A DNA stretch of 64,000 nt from CAYJAZ01 sp964368455 (GTDB taxonomy: Bacteria; Desulfobacterota; Desulfovibrionia; Desulfovibrionales; Desulfovibrionaceae): NCBI GenBank assembly GCA_964368455.1, contig CAYJAZ010000013.1, positions 9,360 to 73,359 of the forward strand. The letters run 5' to 3'. The translations under genes were made by a program, and so were the position numbers. Within the stretch, counting starts at the first letter, position 1, and each line of letters starts with the position of its first letter. The notes under the pieces are model-generated. The model was not told where the DNA came from. It saw only the letters and a program-made list of their open reading frames with translations, and ran no database searches. Shown here in pieces: positions 55,045 to 63,273 of this stretch.

Positions 55045-55193
55045 ATTAAACCTCCATTGAAATACAATTACTTCAAACAATTTCAAAGTACTTTTTTTAA
55101 ACTATACAGTATTTTTTTTCAATCGACAAGTAGGAAAATTTTTGCTAAAAATCTAAAAGAAAGCAATTTCTTTATTTCTTTTTAATTTTAATT

Positions 55194-55209
55194 AGGCACA
55201 CAATTTGCA
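55194..55209 (+). promoter_or_regulatory. Sigma-54 (RpoN) promoter
   Basis: AGGCACACAATTTGCA has the invariant GG and GC 12 bases apart, a complete GGCAC and TTTGCA. Predicted initiation is near 55221, about 48 nt before the first gene of the pair. Confidence 0.75.
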
Positions 55210-55268
55210 TATTAGCATAATAAGAAAAGAATAGGAAATTATTACCACTTCTATTATGCGAGGTTTTT

Positions 55269-55772
55269 ATGGATATTAACAACGACTTACAACAAATTCT
55301 TCTACAGAATGAACTCTTACAAAAACAACAAAAAGCAAATAAACTCCCTAAAGGGCATGCAGAATTTGCCGAAATTTTCTCACAAGCTTCTGAAACTGAA
55401 ACTTTAAATTCTTCAGCTGTAGCTTCTTCTGATACAAATTACAAAGATCTTTCAGTAACAAACCTTGCTACAATCAATGCAATGCTTACAGGCCAGCTAG
55501 ATTCAAATAAAGGCAGTGAAGGTTTAAATGAATTTGAAGATGAAATAAATTCCATTACAGCAATGCTCGATGGCCTTGATAGTTATGCAACAAAAATTGC
55601 ACAATCTCAGTCAGATAAATCAGCTTGGGAAGAATTATCTTCAATCACAAGCCAAATTGGCTCATTAAAACAATCAAAACTTCCTAAAGAACTCAGCGAT
55701 ATTGTCGATGAGATAGATATGCTCGCCACAACCGAACAAATCAAGATGAACCGTGGTGATTATGATTACTAG
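55269..55772 (+). CDS. Unknown 167-residue soluble protein in a sigma-54 unit
   Basis: This is an acidic, Gln/Asn/Ser-rich, mostly helical protein without signal peptide or Cys residues. The N-terminal part (LQQILLQNELLQKQQ) looks coiled-coil. Two later helices (EDEINSITAMLDGLDSYATK and ELSDIVDEIDMLATTEQIK) are amphipathic. This composition recalls flagellar or secretion-associated rod and chaperone proteins, and the sigma-54 promoter is compatible with that, but there is no diagnostic motif. GAGG precedes the ATG. The next gene follows after 10 bp. Confidence 0.65.
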   Translation: MDINNDLQQILLQNELLQKQQKANKLPKGHAEFAEIFSQASETETLNSSAVASSDTNYKDLSVTNLATINAMLTGQLDSNKGSEGLNEFEDEINSITAMLDGLDSYATKIAQSQSDKSAWEELSSITSQIGSLKQSKLPKELSDIVDEIDMLATTEQIKMNRGDYDY

Positions 55773-55782
55773 GTAGGTTTTT

Positions 55783-56580
55783 ATGAAATCAAAGTCCAAC
55801 TTTCTCACATTATGTGCTTGTTTTTCTGCAATTTTATGCAGTGAAGAGAGTCTTGCACAAAGTCAGTATAATGAAGATGCTCTTAAAAAATATAATGAGC
55901 AAAAAATTATTGCTGAATACGAACAAGTTGAAAAAAAAGCTCATATAATAGACAAGACTTTACCTATTGATTTCAAGCAAGTAGAACATACTTGGGAAAG
56001 ACATGCACAAAGAAGACCTTATAATGGAACCTCTACTGCAAGTCTTCCTTTAGATCCAGCCTATAGTACAGCATTAAATCCTGTAAAGAAAAAACCCGTT
56101 GTCCACGCTAAAAAAACGAAGATAACAACAAAGAAAAAAGCTGCGACTACTGCAACAAAGGCAAGCACACAAAATGTCAATCCTGACAAAAAGCCTACCA
56201 AAACACCTGAAATGACAACAAACTCTAAAAGTGATGCACAAAAAACAAATCCTTTTGGAAATTTACAAGAACAAAATTCTTTATCTAATAAAGAAAATTC
56301 TACAAATAATCAAAATCAAACACAAAGTGATGTTCCTTTCAATACTTTAAATAGCTTAGAAAATTCCTTTAATAATCAAAATCTTACAGAACAAGAAACA
56401 AAGGATACAGCTCTAAGAATCTTAAGAACTACAGATAATACTCTGGAAGCTTTAGAAAAATTATTGGAAGAAAATCCTAAACTTCAAGAAGAAGTGAAAA
56501 GATTGAGATTAAATCAAGAAGCCGCAATTAAAGACGAACTTGATTTACCAATTCCTGGCTATGTAGAAATTGTCAACTAA
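55783..56580 (+). CDS. Unknown secreted protein with low-complexity linker
   Basis: This 265-residue protein has an N-terminal signal peptide ending near ESLAQSQ, a middle region (about 100-190) of Lys/Thr/Ala and Asn/Gln/Ser repeats that looks disordered, and a C-terminal helical, acidic segment (ALRILRTTDNTLEALEKLLE). No family is recognisable. It is the second gene of the sigma-54 unit and is followed by a terminator, so it should act with the preceding protein outside or across the inner membrane. Confidence 0.6.
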   Translation: MKSKSNFLTLCACFSAILCSEESLAQSQYNEDALKKYNEQKIIAEYEQVEKKAHIIDKTLPIDFKQVEHTWERHAQRRPYNGTSTASLPLDPAYSTALNPVKKKPVVHAKKTKITTKKKAATTATKASTQNVNPDKKPTKTPEMTTNSKSDAQKTNPFGNLQEQNSLSNKENSTNNQNQTQSDVPFNTLNSLENSFNNQNLTEQETKDTALRILRTTDNTLEALEKLLEENPKLQEEVKRLRLNQEAAIKDELDLPIPGYVEIVN

Positions 56581-56606
56581 TGAGATAAAACAAAAAAAAC
56601 AAAAGA

Positions 56607-56634
56607 AAAAAGCAGGCTTAGCCTGCTTTTTTTA
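56607..56634 (+). terminator. Terminator of the sigma-54 unit
   Basis: AGCAGGC pairs with GCCTGCT around TTA, A's and T's extend the stem, and TTTTT follows. Confidence 0.85.
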
Positions 56635-56643
56635 ATGACAAAA

Positions 56644-56668
56644 TGCCTATCTTTCAATAGGCACTTTT
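56644..56668. terminator. Second convergent hairpin
   Basis: TGCCTAT pairs with ATAGGCA around CTTTCA. CTTTTTA follows on the plus strand and TTTTG on the minus strand. It serves the fadD-like gene on the minus strand. Confidence 0.6.
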
Positions 56669-56678
56669 TATTTCTCTA

Positions 56679-58376
56679 TTATTCTACATTTGCATTTTTT
56701 GCTTCTTCTTCTTCTTTGAGAACTCTACGAAGAACTTTTCCGACAAGAGATTTTGGTAATTCGTCTCTAAATTCAAAAACTTTTGGAACTTTGTAATTTG
56801 CTAATTTTTCCTTACAAAATGAGACAAGTTCTGGAATAGAAAGATTTTCGCCTGGTTTTGTTACAATATAGGCCTTAATTTTTTCGCCTCTTGTTTTGTC
56901 TGGCACAAAAAGTGAAACAGCGTCAAGAACCTTAGGATGCTCGTGTAAAACTTCATCAATTTCACGTGGGTAAACATTATATCCACCAATAATCGCCATT
57001 TCTTTTTTCCTATCCACAACAAAGATATAGCCTTCTTCATCTTTATAAGCGATATCGCCTGTATAGAACCAGCCGTCTCTCATAACAAGTGAAGTCTCGT
57101 CTTCTCTATTCCAATAGCCAGACATAACTTGCGGGCCTTTTACTATTATTTCGCCTTTTTCGCCAACACCAAGTTCAGTATTGCCTTCTTCTAAATCAAC
57201 AATCTTAATATAGGTGCCAGGGAAAGGACGCCCCACAGAGCCGTCTTTTTGCACGCCATTGATAGGATTTGCTGAAATACAAGGCGAACATTCAGTAAGA
57301 CCTAAGCCTTCAATAATATTAGCTTTTGTAAGATCTCTGAATTTTTTGAGTGAATCTACAGGAAAAGGAGCTGCTCCCACAACACAAAGACGAATACAAG
57401 TAAGATCGTATTTTTCTATTTCTTTTTGTTGCATAAGGCTTATATAGACACTAGGAGCACCTAAAAACAAGCTTGGTCTGAATTTCTTTATCAATTCAAG
57501 AATGTCATGTGGACTATACCTTGCAACTGGAATTGTCGGACTAGCTAAGGCCGCTGGAAAGAAAACTGTGCCTGTAAGGCCAAAGATATGGAAAAATGGC
57601 ATAACTGCAATAGAGAGAGTTTCTTCTTTTCCATCTTCCTTTGTTAAATCCATTAATTGCTGTAAATGCGTAGAGATATTGGCATGTGTGAGCATAGCAG
57701 CTTTTGAAATGCCCGTTGTGCCGCCTGTATATTGCAAAAGTGCTAATGTATTTTTCGGATCTGCTGGTTCTTCGCTGTATCTTTCAGAAGATCTGAATAA
57801 ATTTTTATAAGGAATAACATTGCCGCCAAAATCAATTACTTTATACTGTCCAGCTTTTTTCGCCTTAAGCGGATAAAGAAGATTAAGTGGAAAAGCCAAT
57901 CCATCTGTAATATTTGTTACAAAATATTTTGAAACAGGAAGCTGATCTTTTAATTTTTGAATCTTATCCCAAAAAAGATCTAATGTGATGAGAAATTTTG
58001 CTTGTGAATCGTTGAAATGGTGTGTGAGTTCTTTTTCCATATACAATGGATTTGTCATCACCAATACACCGCCAGCTTTCAAAACCGCCCAAACAGTTAC
58101 TATAGTTTGCGGGATATTTGGAAGCATGACAGCAACCTTTTCACCTTTTTGCAAACCTTCTTTTTTGAGTGCACAAGCCATTATTTCTGCTTTTTCACGC
58201 AAAGTTTTGAAATTCATTTTCAGATTTTGAAAAAGAATAGCCTTTCTTTTAGGAAAATTTTCCGCTGCTTGATCCAGATAATATTGTATAGATCTTTCTT
58301 CAAGCTCATAAGGCATGGAAGCTTTTTCCTTTGTGAGGTGCATGCCCCATTCTTCTTCTAAGATATTTAAAGTCAT
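56679..58376 (-). CDS. Long-chain acyl-CoA ligase (FadD-like)
   Basis: This is an AMP-forming ligase of 565 residues from ATG 58376, which has AAGGAT just upstream. A frame extension of 10 codons is less likely. The A3 P-loop QYTGGTTGISKAAMLTH, A5 GLGLTECSP and A7/A8 YTGDIAYKDEEGYIFVVDRKK are all intact, and the A10 lysine region (LPKSLVGKVLRR) is at the end. It activates fatty acids to acyl-CoA at the membrane, for phospholipid uptake or oxidation. No other beta-oxidation gene is near. Confidence 0.92.
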   Translation of the reverse strand: MTLNILEEEWGMHLTKEKASMPYELEERSIQYYLDQAAENFPKRKAILFQNLKMNFKTLREKAEIMACALKKEGLQKGEKVAVMLPNIPQTIVTVWAVLKAGGVLVMTNPLYMEKELTHHFNDSQAKFLITLDLFWDKIQKLKDQLPVSKYFVTNITDGLAFPLNLLYPLKAKKAGQYKVIDFGGNVIPYKNLFRSSERYSEEPADPKNTLALLQYTGGTTGISKAAMLTHANISTHLQQLMDLTKEDGKEETLSIAVMPFFHIFGLTGTVFFPAALASPTIPVARYSPHDILELIKKFRPSLFLGAPSVYISLMQQKEIEKYDLTCIRLCVVGAAPFPVDSLKKFRDLTKANIIEGLGLTECSPCISANPINGVQKDGSVGRPFPGTYIKIVDLEEGNTELGVGEKGEIIVKGPQVMSGYWNREDETSLVMRDGWFYTGDIAYKDEEGYIFVVDRKKEMAIIGGYNVYPREIDEVLHEHPKVLDAVSLFVPDKTRGEKIKAYIVTKPGENLSIPELVSFCKEKLANYKVPKVFEFRDELPKSLVGKVLRRVLKEEEEAKNANVE

Positions 58377-58560
58377 ATATATCCTTATTGTATTAGTTTT
58401 GCCCAAAATAATATATAATTTTGATAAATACAGATTAGTAATTATAAAGTATTATACCCTTTCGTCAAGTAAAATTTTATCAATACAACAAAAAAAAGAA
58501 GCTTTCTCATTCCGATACTTGCTTCTTTTTCTTTTATTTTCATATAGTTAACTGTTTTAT

Positions 58561-59241
58561 CTATTTTTCTAATGCATGTTCAAGAAGTTTAATAAAATCT
58601 GCTCTTGAAATTTCTTTTGCACCCATTGAAAGCATATGACTTGTTGTTTGTTGACAATCCACTACAGTAAAACCCTCTTCCAATAAATGTTTTGCTAGTG
58701 AAACAAAGGCAATTTTAGAAGCATTTGGCTCTAAATGAAACATAGATTCGCCAAAAAAAGCTCCGCCAAGTGCTATACCATATAAACCGCCTACAAGTCT
58801 ATTTTCCTGCCAAGCTTCAACTGAATGTGCATAGCCAAGTTTATGCAATTCATAATAAGCTTCTATCATTTCAGGCTGTAACCAAGTTCCGTCTTGTCCT
58901 GGACGTGCAACATTTGAACAAAAATTGATAACCTTTAAAAAAGCTTTATTTTGTGTAATGGTATAGGGATTTTTATTCATTGCTCTTTGTAATGAGCGAG
59001 AAATTTTTAATTCAGCTGGAATCAATACACAACGCGGGTCTGGCGACCACCACATCACAGGGCAATCTTTGCCATACCACGGGAATATTCCTTGTGAATA
59101 TGCTTTTATAAGGCGAGCAGCAGACAAGTCGCCACCAACAGCAAGCAAGCCTGAGCTTTTAGCTTGCTCTACAGGTGGGAAAGCCAATTCTTCACCCTCT
59201 TCTAGCAAATATACTGTTCTATCGCGCATAATTAAACCCAT
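58561..59241 (-). CDS. aat: Leucyl/phenylalanyl-tRNA-protein transferase
   Basis: This enzyme adds Leu or Phe from charged tRNA to proteins with N-terminal Arg or Lys, creating N-degrons for ClpS-ClpA. Its 226 residues contain all diagnostic blocks: LLAVGGDLSAARLI, YSQGIFPWY, MWWSPDPRCVL and DCQQTTSHMLSMGAKEISR. Two near starts, ATG 59241 and 59229, lack clear ribosome-binding sites. The partner genes clpS and clpA lie 42 kb away in the same window. Confidence 0.95.
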   Translation of the reverse strand: MGLIMRDRTVYLLEEGEELAFPPVEQAKSSGLLAVGGDLSAARLIKAYSQGIFPWYGKDCPVMWWSPDPRCVLIPAELKISRSLQRAMNKNPYTITQNKAFLKVINFCSNVARPGQDGTWLQPEMIEAYYELHKLGYAHSVEAWQENRLVGGLYGIALGGAFFGESMFHLEPNASKIAFVSLAKHLLEEGFTVVDCQQTTSHMLSMGAKEISRADFIKLLEHALEK

Positions 59242-59304
59242 AGTATTATTTTTATCTCTTAATTTTTTTAACGACTTTAAGAATAAAAACTTAAGGTGTT
59301 AAAG

Positions 59305-60336
59305 TTAATTATTTAACCACGAACAATCTTCTTTCATTGTATTATACGCATCGCATAAATTATGCGTACAAGCCAATTTATAGGCTTGACACATCTGTGC
59401 ATTTAAGCCTTTCATCTGTGCTATTGAGCCTTTGAGCACAATAAAATAAGCATAAATATCATTCTTTGTATCAATCTTAGATAATACTTCTTTCAAGTCT
59501 AATTCTGCAAGTCCAATTTCACCCCTTCTCATTGCTGTAAGTATTGTTAGATATTTGGAAAAATAGCTTTGTATATTTTTAATATTTTTTAATGTATCAA
59601 GTGCCGCCTGCGGTCTATCTAAAAAAAGATAATACTCTGCAAGTGCGTTAGAAAAAGAAAGAGTGTGTTTGCCGTATTTCATCAAATGCTCTAATTCTAC
59701 TTGCTTTTCTCTTGAAAAATCCATTTCAAAAACCAATTCTTGCAAATAAGCTTCTAAATAGTTCAGGGCATATAATGTCTTTATTTCATTTTCTAAAGCA
59801 AAAACTGAAAAGTCGTTTTTTTCAGCTGTATTTAAGTCGTCAAGTAGGTTTTTAACTGCTTTAATGCTGTAGATTCTGTCATTCTCTACTTCCTCAAGTC
59901 TTAATAATAAATAAATATCCTTTGTCATTTCTGGCAATTGTTTTACAAGTTCTGCTTTATTGATCAACTTTGCCGATTGCGTATAAAAATACACATTCTT
60001 CTTGCTAGATTTTGTACTGACTATTGCGTCTGAATATTTAAGTTCAACTAATGTAGATAAAAGAGCTTTTTTCTTTTCTGTTGAAAAGTTCAAAAGTGAA
60101 AAGAAGTTCACAAATTCGTCTTCTTTGAGCATTAAAGAAATAAGTTCTTCTTTGAGTAAGGTTTGTAAAAGTGTTCTTGTGAGACTTGATTCAAGTAAGG
60201 TATTTATTTGAACTTCTATTTCAATTTCCTTGCTCTCTTGCTTTTGTTCTATGCTATAAGCGTGGGCAAATTCTTGCCAAAAATGGAAAGAAAAAAGGCA
60301 TAAGCTAAGGATAAATGAAAGACAAAATCTATACAT
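59305..60336 (-). CDS. Secreted helical (TPR-like) protein of unknown function
   Basis: This 343-residue protein has a signal peptide ending near EFAHAYS. The rest is all-helical and rich in Leu, Glu and Lys. In the C-terminal half, AEYYLFLDRPQAALDTLKNI and YFIVLKGSIAQMKGLNAQMC resemble TPR or Sel1 repeats and are followed by a Cys-rich end (CQAYKLACTHNLCDAYNTM). It is a single gene after a GC-richer repeat region. A periplasmic scaffold is plausible, but the family is not recognised. Confidence 0.6.
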   Translation of the reverse strand: MYRFCLSFILSLCLFSFHFWQEFAHAYSIEQKQESKEIEIEVQINTLLESSLTRTLLQTLLKEELISLMLKEDEFVNFFSLLNFSTEKKKALLSTLVELKYSDAIVSTKSSKKNVYFYTQSAKLINKAELVKQLPEMTKDIYLLLRLEEVENDRIYSIKAVKNLLDDLNTAEKNDFSVFALENEIKTLYALNYLEAYLQELVFEMDFSREKQVELEHLMKYGKHTLSFSNALAEYYLFLDRPQAALDTLKNIKNIQSYFSKYLTILTAMRRGEIGLAELDLKEVLSKIDTKNDIYAYFIVLKGSIAQMKGLNAQMCQAYKLACTHNLCDAYNTMKEDCSWLNN

Positions 60337-60344
60337 AATTACCT

Positions 60345-60466
60345 ACGTGATTCTCATTTGTTTCGGCACGCTGTGCACGAAATCTCGCTTACAAGAGGCG
60401 TGGTTCTTGTTTCGCGCGAGGATAATCCTCCGCTAAAGTCTTTGTTCGCTACGCTCGCTTTTATAC
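60345..60466. repeat. GC-richer structured intergenic element
   Basis: This part of the 203-bp gap is clearly richer in G and C than its surroundings. It holds CTCGC (60384-60388) pairing with GCGAG (60416-60420), inside it ACAAGA/TCTTGT, then GAGGAT/ATCCTC and a CGCTACGCTCGC block. It looks like a dispersed repeat or a folded RNA element inserted between the ybbR-cdaA unit and the TPR-like gene. Confidence 0.45.
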
Positions 60467-60539
60467 TATAATTTCAGATAGATAACGTGAGAATTTAAAT
60501 GACGTGCATAACTACCTATCTATAATAAATTTCAATTTT

Positions 60540-61616
60540 TTATTGAATTTTATTCACTTCTACTCTATCAATGCTGCTTGATTTAAGCTTTGCAGTTGGC
60601 GGAATTTTAAAACGCAATAAAAGAGTTTCGCTTTCTGCTCCTGTTGGCACGATATAGGCACTCAATGCATTGATAAATTCTTCATTTCTTATGAGATGAT
60701 CAGGCATAAGAACATTGAGCGTAACCTTTTCTTCTGAAACTTTATACTTCGCTTCTTTATTATTAGAAACAACAGTAATAGGAACAATATAATTCACGGT
60801 AACAAGGCCGCTTTTTATTTCATAATTCACACGCACAAGAGGTGGAACAGCTTCTACATGTTTTGGTAAAACAAGGGCTAGGCTTTCTGAATATTTACCA
60901 GCAGCTATGTCTGTATCTGGGGTGAAAGGTAGAGAAATTTTATTTATCTTATTGATTTCGCTTTCAGCGCCCTTTATTCTTACTTGTAATGGATCTACTT
61001 GTAATGTGCCTACAATTTTCTTTGGATTTTTCACGTCTTCTGAAAGAAATGTTTCAATCTTTACATCTTTTTCTGTGATTTTTTCAGTCACAATCACAAG
61101 TCTAGTCGGCGAAATTGACAATACTTCAAAAAATCTGCGTGGAAACAAGTCGTCCAATTCGATTTCTATTGCATTTGCTCCTTTTTCTATTTCTGAAAGA
61201 TCTATTGTAAAGGAGAGGTTTTCGCCTTTGAGTTGAGCAAAAGATTTTGCTGTTGATTTAAGGCGAACTTGCACATATTCTTGCACATCTTCAACAATAA
61301 GCAAATCTTCTGGTAAGGCAGAATATTCTAGTTTCACTGAATAAACGCTTTCTACTTCTTCTTTGTCTGTCACGGCAAACCACAAGAAAAAAGCAAGAGT
61401 AAAAGAAAGCAACAAGTAACCCATATGCACACTTTGCGGAAGGTATTTATTTTTTGGTAAATTTATTTCGTAAAAATATTTTTTCCAATCGTTTTTGTTT
61501 GGATTTTTTGTTTTTTCTTCATCTATATTCTGTGTTTCTTTGCTCATTTCTTTATCCATTTCTTGCTGGGCTTTAGGCTCTTTATTTTCTTTGACTTCTG
61601 AATTATTTGATAACAT
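60540..61616 (-). CDS. YbbR-domain protein (CdaR-like)
   Basis: This 358-residue membrane-anchored protein has a long charged N-terminus, one transmembrane helix (about 67-85) and two or three YbbR repeats outside. The family contains CdaR, the regulator of the diadenylate cyclase CdaA, which is encoded immediately upstream and overlaps this gene by 14 bases. AAGGAG six bases before the ATG sits inside the cdaA end. This confirms the cdaA-ybbR pairing of this lineage. Confidence 0.85.
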   Translation of the reverse strand: MLSNNSEVKENKEPKAQQEMDKEMSKETQNIDEEKTKNPNKNDWKKYFYEINLPKNKYLPQSVHMGYLLLSFTLAFFLWFAVTDKEEVESVYSVKLEYSALPEDLLIVEDVQEYVQVRLKSTAKSFAQLKGENLSFTIDLSEIEKGANAIEIELDDLFPRRFFEVLSISPTRLVIVTEKITEKDVKIETFLSEDVKNPKKIVGTLQVDPLQVRIKGAESEINKINKISLPFTPDTDIAAGKYSESLALVLPKHVEAVPPLVRVNYEIKSGLVTVNYIVPITVVSNNKEAKYKVSEEKVTLNVLMPDHLIRNEEFINALSAYIVPTGAESETLLLRFKIPPTAKLKSSSIDRVEVNKIQ

Positions 61617-62355
61617 TTTTTAGCTCCTTATCAAATTCTTCTTGCTTGAGAACCTTTGATATATGTCCATGCTCTCGAGATTGCTGAACAATACGCACTT
61701 GCCCTCTTTCCTCAGAAACAACTATAACAAGAGCATCGCATTTTTCACTCAAACCAAGTGCCGCTCTGTGCCTTGTGCCAAATTCGTGATTGTTCACGCT
61801 TGCCGCCAAAGGCAATATACAACCAGCAGCTTTAATCTTGCCATTTCTATCAATGATAACAGCACCATCGTGCAGAGCTGTTTTTGGAGTGAACAAAGTA
61901 GTCAAAAGCTCTTGGCTCAAAAGGGCATCAAGTTTTATACCTGTTGAAACTATATCATTCAAGCCTTCGCTGCGTTCTAAAACAATCAAAGCACCTATGC
62001 TTTTTCTTGACATTTCATACACAGCTAAAGAAAGAGTTTGGACAAATTGTTCTGTATATTCTTTATCTTTTGAGAAAAAAGAACGTAATGAAATAGAAGC
62101 AAGTGCCGAACGTATGTCATCACTAAATAAAATGACTACCACTAAGAAAATCGAGGAGAAAAGATTTTCAAATATCCAAACTAAAGAATTAAGGCCAAAA
62201 ACAAGTGCAAAAACATAGACAATAAGCAAGACAAAAAGACCGCTTAAAGCTGTACTGATTCTTGTGCCACGTACATAAAGAATTACACAGTACACAAGTA
62301 TTGTAACAAGAAGTATATCTAATGCGTCTAGCCATGTAAATTGAATTGAAGGCAC
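61603..62355 (-). CDS. cdaA: Diadenylate cyclase (CdaA/DacA type)
   Basis: This protein makes c-di-AMP from two ATP. Its 250 residues contain three N-terminal transmembrane segments and a DAC domain with DGAVIIDRNGKIKAAGCILP and GTRHRAALGLSEKCDALVIV, the DGA and RHR catalytic motifs. c-di-AMP controls potassium, osmotic and wall homeostasis in other bacteria. It lies between folP and ybbR, and the overlap with ybbR implies tight coupling. Confidence 0.95.
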   Translation of the reverse strand: MPSIQFTWLDALDILLVTILVYCVILYVRGTRISTALSGLFVLLIVYVFALVFGLNSLVWIFENLFSSIFLVVVILFSDDIRSALASISLRSFFSKDKEYTEQFVQTLSLAVYEMSRKSIGALIVLERSEGLNDIVSTGIKLDALLSQELLTTLFTPKTALHDGAVIIDRNGKIKAAGCILPLAASVNNHEFGTRHRAALGLSEKCDALVIVVSEERGQVRIVQQSREHGHISKVLKQEEFDKELKNVIK

Positions 62356-62412
62356 TGTTTTCTTTCCTCTTTCTTTAGATTATGTTTTTAGTAAAAAATT
62401 ATCAAATTTCAT

Positions 62413-63273
62413 TTATTCAAGAAAACTTTCAAGAGTGAAAGCTTGCTTGACTATTTCAACATTATGCACTCTATGATGCGTATAGCCTTTTTTATGGAGA
62501 CTAAGACTTGCTATTGAAGTGAGTCTATCAAGGACTTTTCTTTGTCCTTTTATTTCTGATTCTAAGCTTGCCTTTTGAATAGAAAAAATATCTCTCAACC
62601 AAGATTTTCGAGAAACAGCAGCCATGAGTTCTTGGCCAAGACTGAGAAATTTTTCCCCCGCCTGCATAAGAGCGAGATTGTGTTCTAAAGTTTTTCCAAA
62701 GCCAATACCAGGATCAAGTATCACTTTTTCCAGAGGAAAACCAGCCTTGTCTAATCTTTCTAATTTTGCTTCAAAAAAAGCAAATACTTCATCAACTACA
62801 TTTGTATAGTTTGGACTTATTTGCATATTTTGCGGTGTGCCCAAGCAATGCATAAGTACATAATATGGTTTATACTGTACTAAAACATCTAATAAAGACG
62901 GATCCCATGAAAAAGCAGAAATATCATTAATGTAAGAAACATTTTTCTCAAGAACTTTTTGTGCTACCTCTGCTCGCCAAGTGTCAACTGAAACACTAGA
63001 AAATAATTTATTGTCATTTTCTTCTAGCAAGTCAAACAAGGGTTTGAGCCTTTGCCACTCTTCTTGTGCTGAAATAAATTCAGAACTTGGCCTTGAAGAA
63101 GCTGCTCCAATATCGATAATATCTGCACCTTTTTCCTTGAGTAAAAGGAATTGTTTCAATGCCTTATCAGGCGTAGAAAAAAGACCTCCATCAGAAAAGG
63201 AGTCTTCAGTAATATTGACAATGCCCCAAAAAATTGGGGCATTAGTCGTAGAATTATTCTTTGTTTTTATCAT
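62413..63273 (-). CDS. folP: Dihydropteroate synthase
   Basis: This enzyme joins p-aminobenzoate with dihydropterin pyrophosphate in folate synthesis. Motifs are WGIVNITEDSFSDGG, ADIIDIGAASSRPSS, SVDTWRAEVAQ and VILDPGIGFGKTLEHN. I place the start at ATG 63273, which gives 286 residues, the normal length. The open frame runs 51 codons further upstream but overlaps ftsH heavily and is Lys-rich artefact sequence. The gene overlaps the ftsH 3' end by 20 bases. Confidence 0.93.
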   Translation of the reverse strand: MIKTKNNSTTNAPIFWGIVNITEDSFSDGGLFSTPDKALKQFLLLKEKGADIIDIGAASSRPSSEFISAQEEWQRLKPLFDLLEENDNKLFSSVSVDTWRAEVAQKVLEKNVSYINDISAFSWDPSLLDVLVQYKPYYVLMHCLGTPQNMQISPNYTNVVDEVFAFFEAKLERLDKAGFPLEKVILDPGIGFGKTLEHNLALMQAGEKFLSLGQELMAAVSRKSWLRDIFSIQKASLESEIKGQRKVLDRLTSIASLSLHKKGYTHHRVHNVEIVKQAFTLESFLE

